Below are positions 13,340 through 15,549 of a stretch of DNA of 15,549 nt, piece after piece. The stretch lies in contig JAFDTP010000041.1 of the NCBI GenBank assembly GCA_019594195.1, positions 1 to 15,549 on the forward strand. The letters are read 5' to 3'. A model generated the notes under the pieces. The model was given only the letters and a program-made list of their open reading frames with translations, was not told the DNA's origin and searched no databases. The first letter of the stretch is position 1, and the number at the start of each line of letters is the position of its first letter. A program made the translations under genes and the position numbers. The stretch comes from Thermoplasmata archaeon. Its GTDB lineage: Archaea > Thermoplasmatota > Thermoplasmata > Halarchaeoplasmatales > Halarchaeoplasmataceae.

Positions 13340-13596
13340 GTCTGTATACCGCTGTCTCGATAATCCTAGTCTTCATCGCTCTTCTAGCCTCTTATCGTTT
13401 ATTCGTGGGCCCCTCGGTGTATGACAGATTGGTTTCTCTGAACGTTGTAGGCGTGATAATCACTATCATTTTGATATTGATAAGTGTTGAAACTGACCTT
13501 GGACTTTATCTTGACATCGCACTTTCCTTCGTCATGCTAGATTTCGTAGGTACTATCGCTTTGGTAAAATACCTCGAAGGAGGGGAATTCGTATGA
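13336..13596 (+). CDS. mrpF: MrpF/MbhB-type antiporter subunit
   Basis: This 86-residue, three-helix protein has the family core SYRLFVGPSVYDRLVSLNVVG and LDIALSFVMLDFVGTIALVKYL. The aspartate in DIALSF is the conserved MrpF acidic residue in the membrane. Length is typical (80-95). It starts at ATG 13336, overlapping the mrpE stop by 4 bp, and its own stop overlaps mrpG by 4 bp. Confidence 0.92.
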   Translation: MSLYTAVSIILVFIALLASYRLFVGPSVYDRLVSLNVVGVIITIILILISVETDLGLYLDIALSFVMLDFVGTIALVKYLEGGEFV

Positions 13597-13946
13597 TCGT
13601 TAACGTGATATCTCTCCTCCTGATCTCTCTCGGATGCGTGATGATGTTCACCGCCGCTTTGGGACTACTGAGATTTTCTGATATCTATATGAGACTTCAC
13701 GCTAGCGGAAAAGCGGGTACAGGGGGAACGATCGCTATACTCGCTGGGATACTTATCCGGATAGGGCTAACCCAGATATCAGGAAAGATAATCCTTGTGA
13801 TGGTCTTCATCCTGTTCACTGGACCTATCATATCACATTCGATCGGTAGAGCGGCCCATGTTCATTCCGGAGCGACCGATAACGTACCTTTCCACGACGT
13901 CAACCCTGATGAAGATGATGAAAGAGGTGATGAAGATGATAATTGA
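13593..13946 (+). CDS. mrpG: MrpG/MbhC-type antiporter subunit
   Basis: This 117-residue protein has three membrane helices and the diagnostic motif GLLRFSDIYMRLHASGKAGTGG (residues about 24-45), close to the MrpG consensus RFPDxxxRLHAxTKAxTLG. A later segment FTGPIISHSIGRAAH also fits. The C-terminal 25 residues are a strongly acidic cytosolic tail (DVNPDEDDERGDEDDN), longer than I expect for the family. ATG 13593 overlaps mrpF by 4 bp. Confidence 0.92.
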   Translation: MIVNVISLLLISLGCVMMFTAALGLLRFSDIYMRLHASGKAGTGGTIAILAGILIRIGLTQISGKIILVMVFILFTGPIISHSIGRAAHVHSGATDNVPFHDVNPDEDDERGDEDDN

Positions 13947-14184
13947 TCTTTTCCTAGTTCTTTTCCTTATTTCGAGTCTGATAGTGGTTATAGAAAGGGA
14001 CCTGATAAGAGCACTGATCTTTCTAGCATTAGCGTCGGTCTTTCTTATCCTTCTACTTTACCTTTATAGGGCGCCAGATGTCGCTTTAGCCTTTTCGATC
14101 GTGAGTACTGGAGCCACCACGGTATTATTCCTTGCGATAATCAAAAAATTAGAGAGGTTTGGATATGAGAGAAAACGTGCCTAA
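13936..14184 (+). CDS. MbhD-like subunit (DUF4040; first part of the MrpA C-terminus)
   Basis: This 82-residue protein has three hydrophobic helices: LFLVLFLISSLIVVIE, LIRALIFLALASVFLILLLYLY and the segment after APDVALAFSIVSTGATTVLFL. The APDVALAFSIVSTGATTVLFLAII stretch is the conserved signature of the MbhD/DUF4040 family, homologous to part of the C-terminal region of bacterial MrpA. Start ATG 13936 is chosen because GAGGTG at 13924-13929 is too close to ATG 13930; it overlaps mrpG by 11 bp. In bacteria this segment is fused to the NuoL-like MrpA; here it is a separate gene, as in archaeal Mrp and Mbh operons. Confidence 0.88.
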   Translation: MIIDLFLVLFLISSLIVVIERDLIRALIFLALASVFLILLLYLYRAPDVALAFSIVSTGATTVLFLAIIKKLERFGYERKRA

Positions 14185-14470
14185 AAGGATATTGACCGCA
14201 TTATTAGTGGTCGTCATATGCCTATTACTGATCCAAGGTATGGATCTTCACTACGAGGATAAATCCGAGACCCCTCTCACCGATTTCTATGTCGAGAATT
14301 ACGAAGAAACGGGAGCGATCAATCTTGTCGAAGCCATCTTGTTCGACTACAGGGGATACGATACTTTCGGTGAGCTCCTAGTTCTTTATATCGCGATCAC
14401 CGGCGTTATAATCCTCGGAAAAGAGATAATCATGCCTAAAGAGGGGGAAAATGGAGGTGATGACTCATAA
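14165..14470 (+). CDS. MbhE-like subunit (second part of the MrpA C-terminus)
   Basis: This 101-residue protein starts at ATG 14165, with AGAGG 7-8 nt upstream; TTG 14159 is less likely. One N-terminal helix (ILTALLVVVICLLLIQGM) precedes an external loop. The signature GAINLVEAILFDYRGYDTFGELLVLYIAITGVIIL matches the end of bacterial MrpA and the MbhE family (NxVxxILxDFRGxDTLGE). It overlaps the MbhD-like gene by 20 bp. The end of the gene carries GGAGGTGA, which is the ribosome binding site for mrpB, and its TAA stop overlaps the apparent AUA start of mrpB. Confidence 0.88.
   Translation: MRENVPKRILTALLVVVICLLLIQGMDLHYEDKSETPLTDFYVENYEETGAINLVEAILFDYRGYDTFGELLVLYIAITGVIILGKEIIMPKEGENGGDDS
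14453..14460 (+). promoter_or_regulatory. Strong ribosome binding site of mrpB
   Basis: GGAGGTGA ends 6 nt before ATA 14467. It is the best Shine-Dalgarno match seen in this operon, and no ATG, GTG or TTG lies in the mrpB frame within 50 bp downstream, so it points to a non-standard start codon. Confidence 0.7.
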
Positions 14471-14865
14471 AATCGATCGTTATCAGGACTTTTGGTAGGG
14501 CTTTAGCTCCTTTCATATTGATGTACGGCATTTATCTTCTACTATTTGGTCCGGTATCACCTGGAGGGGGTTTCCAGGGAGGCGTTGTTTTAGCTTCCGG
14601 CGTTATCCTGGTTCTGATCACTCATGGTAGGCAAAAGGTGAAAAGATTGACAGAACACGTAGAATCTTTTGATACAATCGGGACCTTCATAATATTGCTT
14701 TTCGGTATAGCTGGTATAGTGATAGGTGGGAACTTTTTCATGAATCTTACCCCCTACCACATGACATCACTAGTATTTTTGGACATAATCGTCGCGATCA
14801 AGGTCTTCGCGGGTGTGGTCGTCCTCTCAGTATTTTTCTTCGAACAGGGGGTGGAATCATGTTGA
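14467..14865 (+). CDS. mrpB: MrpB/MbhF-type antiporter subunit, apparent AUA start
   Basis: The mrpB frame is open from a TGA at 14461. Reading from ATA 14467 gives (M)KSIVIRTFGRALAPFILMYGIYLLLFG followed by PVSPGGGFQGGVVLASG. The PGGGFQGG motif and the K-S-x-x-x-R-T opening are typical of MrpB/MnhB. The 132-residue length is normal for the family and the protein has four helices. The first conventional start, TTG 14518, would delete the first 17 residues including half of helix 1 and has no ribosome binding site. GGAGGTGA is placed exactly for the ATA. If ATA were ATG, the junction would be ATGA, the overlap used by mrpE/F and mrpF/G. The gene overlaps mrpC by 7 bp. The product identity is firm; the start is inference. 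Confidence 0.85.
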   Translation: MKSIVIRTFGRALAPFILMYGIYLLLFGPVSPGGGFQGGVVLASGVILVLITHGRQKVKRLTEHVESFDTIGTFIILLFGIAGIVIGGNFFMNLTPYHMTSLVFLDIIVAIKVFAGVVVLSVFFFEQGVESC

Positions 14866-15191
14866 ACGGTATCCATGTCGGTCTGATCACTTTATTCTTA
14901 GGTATCTACGGATTGACAAACAACAGGAACGCGATCAAGATGCTCATGTCGTTGAACGTCGCTAACACTGGTGTGATATTATTCTTCGTATCTATAGGTT
15001 ATGTTCCTGGTGGGACAGTACCTATCGTTGGATACGAAGGAGAGGTGGTCGATCCGCTTCCGCATACTTTCATGCTGACAGGGATAGTTGTGAATTTGGC
15101 CACTTTAGCGCTCGGCCTCGCTCTGGTCCTTTATCTGTACAGAGAATTCGAAACGTTAGATGTTAAAGAGATGTTGGAGGAATACAAGTGA
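14859..15191 (+). CDS. mrpC: MrpC/MbhG-type antiporter subunit (NuoK-like)
   Basis: This 110-residue, three-helix protein is homologous to NuoK of complex I. The pattern LITLFLGIYGLTNNRNAIKMLMSLNVANTGVILFFV and DPLPHTFMLTGIVVNLATLALGLALVLYLYREF includes the hallmark DPLPxAxxLTxIVIxxA motif. Start ATG 14859 overlaps mrpB by 7 bp. The stop overlaps the mrpD start (GTGA). Confidence 0.94.
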   Translation: MLNGIHVGLITLFLGIYGLTNNRNAIKMLMSLNVANTGVILFFVSIGYVPGGTVPIVGYEGEVVDPLPHTFMLTGIVVNLATLALGLALVLYLYREFETLDVKEMLEEYK

Positions 15192-15549
15192 TCAGACACG
15201 TACCTATCATAATAATAATATCACCTCTTACAGCCGCCATCCTGCTTGAGTTGATAAACAAACTCGGGCCTTCACAGAAATTGAAAGACTCGCTGACTCT
15301 TGTCGGACTTTCTCTTCCCGTTATACTTCTATTTTTATTCACTCCCAGGACCATAGCTGACCCTATCTATTATGAACTCGGCGGATGGGAGGTCCCTTAC
15401 GGAATAACTCTGGTCATGGATAATCTTTCTGTCATGATGTCTGGGATAGTCGGCATCGTCTCGCTCACCACCTTCGTATATTCACTCGAATCGAAACAGA
15501 TGCTTCCCAAAGGAGATAGATATTACTTCCTCTTCCTGTTCATGACGAC
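15188..15549 (+). CDS. mrpD: MrpD/MbhH-type proton-pumping subunit, 3'-truncated
   Basis: The frame starts at GTG 15188, overlapping the mrpC stop by 4 bp, and runs off the window end after about 120 codons. The visible part reads (M)IRHVPIIIIISPLTAAILLEL, then YYELGGWEVPYGITLVMDNLSVMMSGIVGIVSL and a final YYFLFLFMT segment. The GGWxxPYGIxLxxDxLS motif is characteristic of MrpD/NuoM/NuoL-like antiporter subunits, and the position after mrpC identifies it as MrpD. The ion-channel lysines and glutamates lie beyond the window. Confidence 0.92.
   Translation, partial: MIRHVPIIIIISPLTAAILLELINKLGPSQKLKDSLTLVGLSLPVILLFLFTPRTIADPIYYELGGWEVPYGITLVMDNLSVMMSGIVGIVSLTTFVYSLESKQMLPKGDRYYFLFLFMT

Noticed and set aside
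13858..13935. N-terminal extension of the MbhD-like subunit from 13858
   Set aside because: It would overlap mrpG by nearly 90 bp with a non-homologous polar peptide; GAGGTG before ATG 13936 and family length favour the short form.
14518..14520. TTG 14518 as mrpB start
   Set aside because: No ribosome binding site, and it removes conserved residues and half of the first helix.

Overview
The window looks like chromosomal DNA from a euryarchaeon. Evidence for this is an archaeal-type Elp3, pyruvoyl-dependent arginine decarboxylase, a zinc-ribbon protein of a type I know from haloarchaea, an archaeal tRNA-Val(GAC), TATA-box promoters placed for leaderless or short-leader transcripts, and GGTGA/GGAGG ribosome binding sites. 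Base composition is moderately AT-rich with many AGA/AGG and ATA codons. Many predicted proteins are acidic (runs of D and E in linkers and surface proteins), which suggests a salt-adapted organism that is not a classical high-GC haloarchaeon. I cannot name a genus.

Layout, left to right. (1) 1-1820, plus strand: the 3' part of a probable surface protein with a CARDB-like domain, overlapping a cytosolic-looking zinc-finger protein; both carry related C-terminal domains. (2) 1902-2875, minus strand: Tpt1/KptA RNA 2'-phosphotransferase behind an unknown acidic protein. (3) 2991-6713: a divergent pair, a DEDDy exonuclease of the YprB/MrfB type with an added helix-hairpin-helix region, and a YprA/MrfA-type DEAH helicase with a C-terminal Cys cluster. 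They share a 60-bp promoter region and probably act together in DNA repair. (4) 6746-7720, minus strand: a membrane-anchored LEA2-like protein, then tRNA-Val(GAC). Behind the tRNA 5' end lies a tandem array: two identical 89-bp units plus a 24-bp partial copy, each carrying the first 16 nt of the tRNA. A strong TATA box sits beyond the outermost copy. (5) 7796-10581, plus strand: Elp3, then two tandem paralogous three-TM proteins with Gln/Pro-rich N-termini and near-identical promoters. (6) 10608-12634: on the minus strand, arginine decarboxylase followed by a zinc-ribbon protein, and PRC-barrel followed by gamma-carbonic anhydrase; between them a small plus-strand membrane protein. (7) 12770-15549, plus strand: a tightly overlapping operon in the order mrpE-F-G, two pieces equivalent to the MrpA C-terminus, mrpB-C-D (truncated by the window end). 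This order is shared by Mrp Na+/H+ antiporters and by the antiporter half of membrane-bound hydrogenases.

The most unusual items are the tRNA-Val 5'-fragment array, the MrfA/MrfB-like pair with its HhH-containing nuclease, the apparent AUA start of mrpB, and the shared C-terminal domain in the first two genes.
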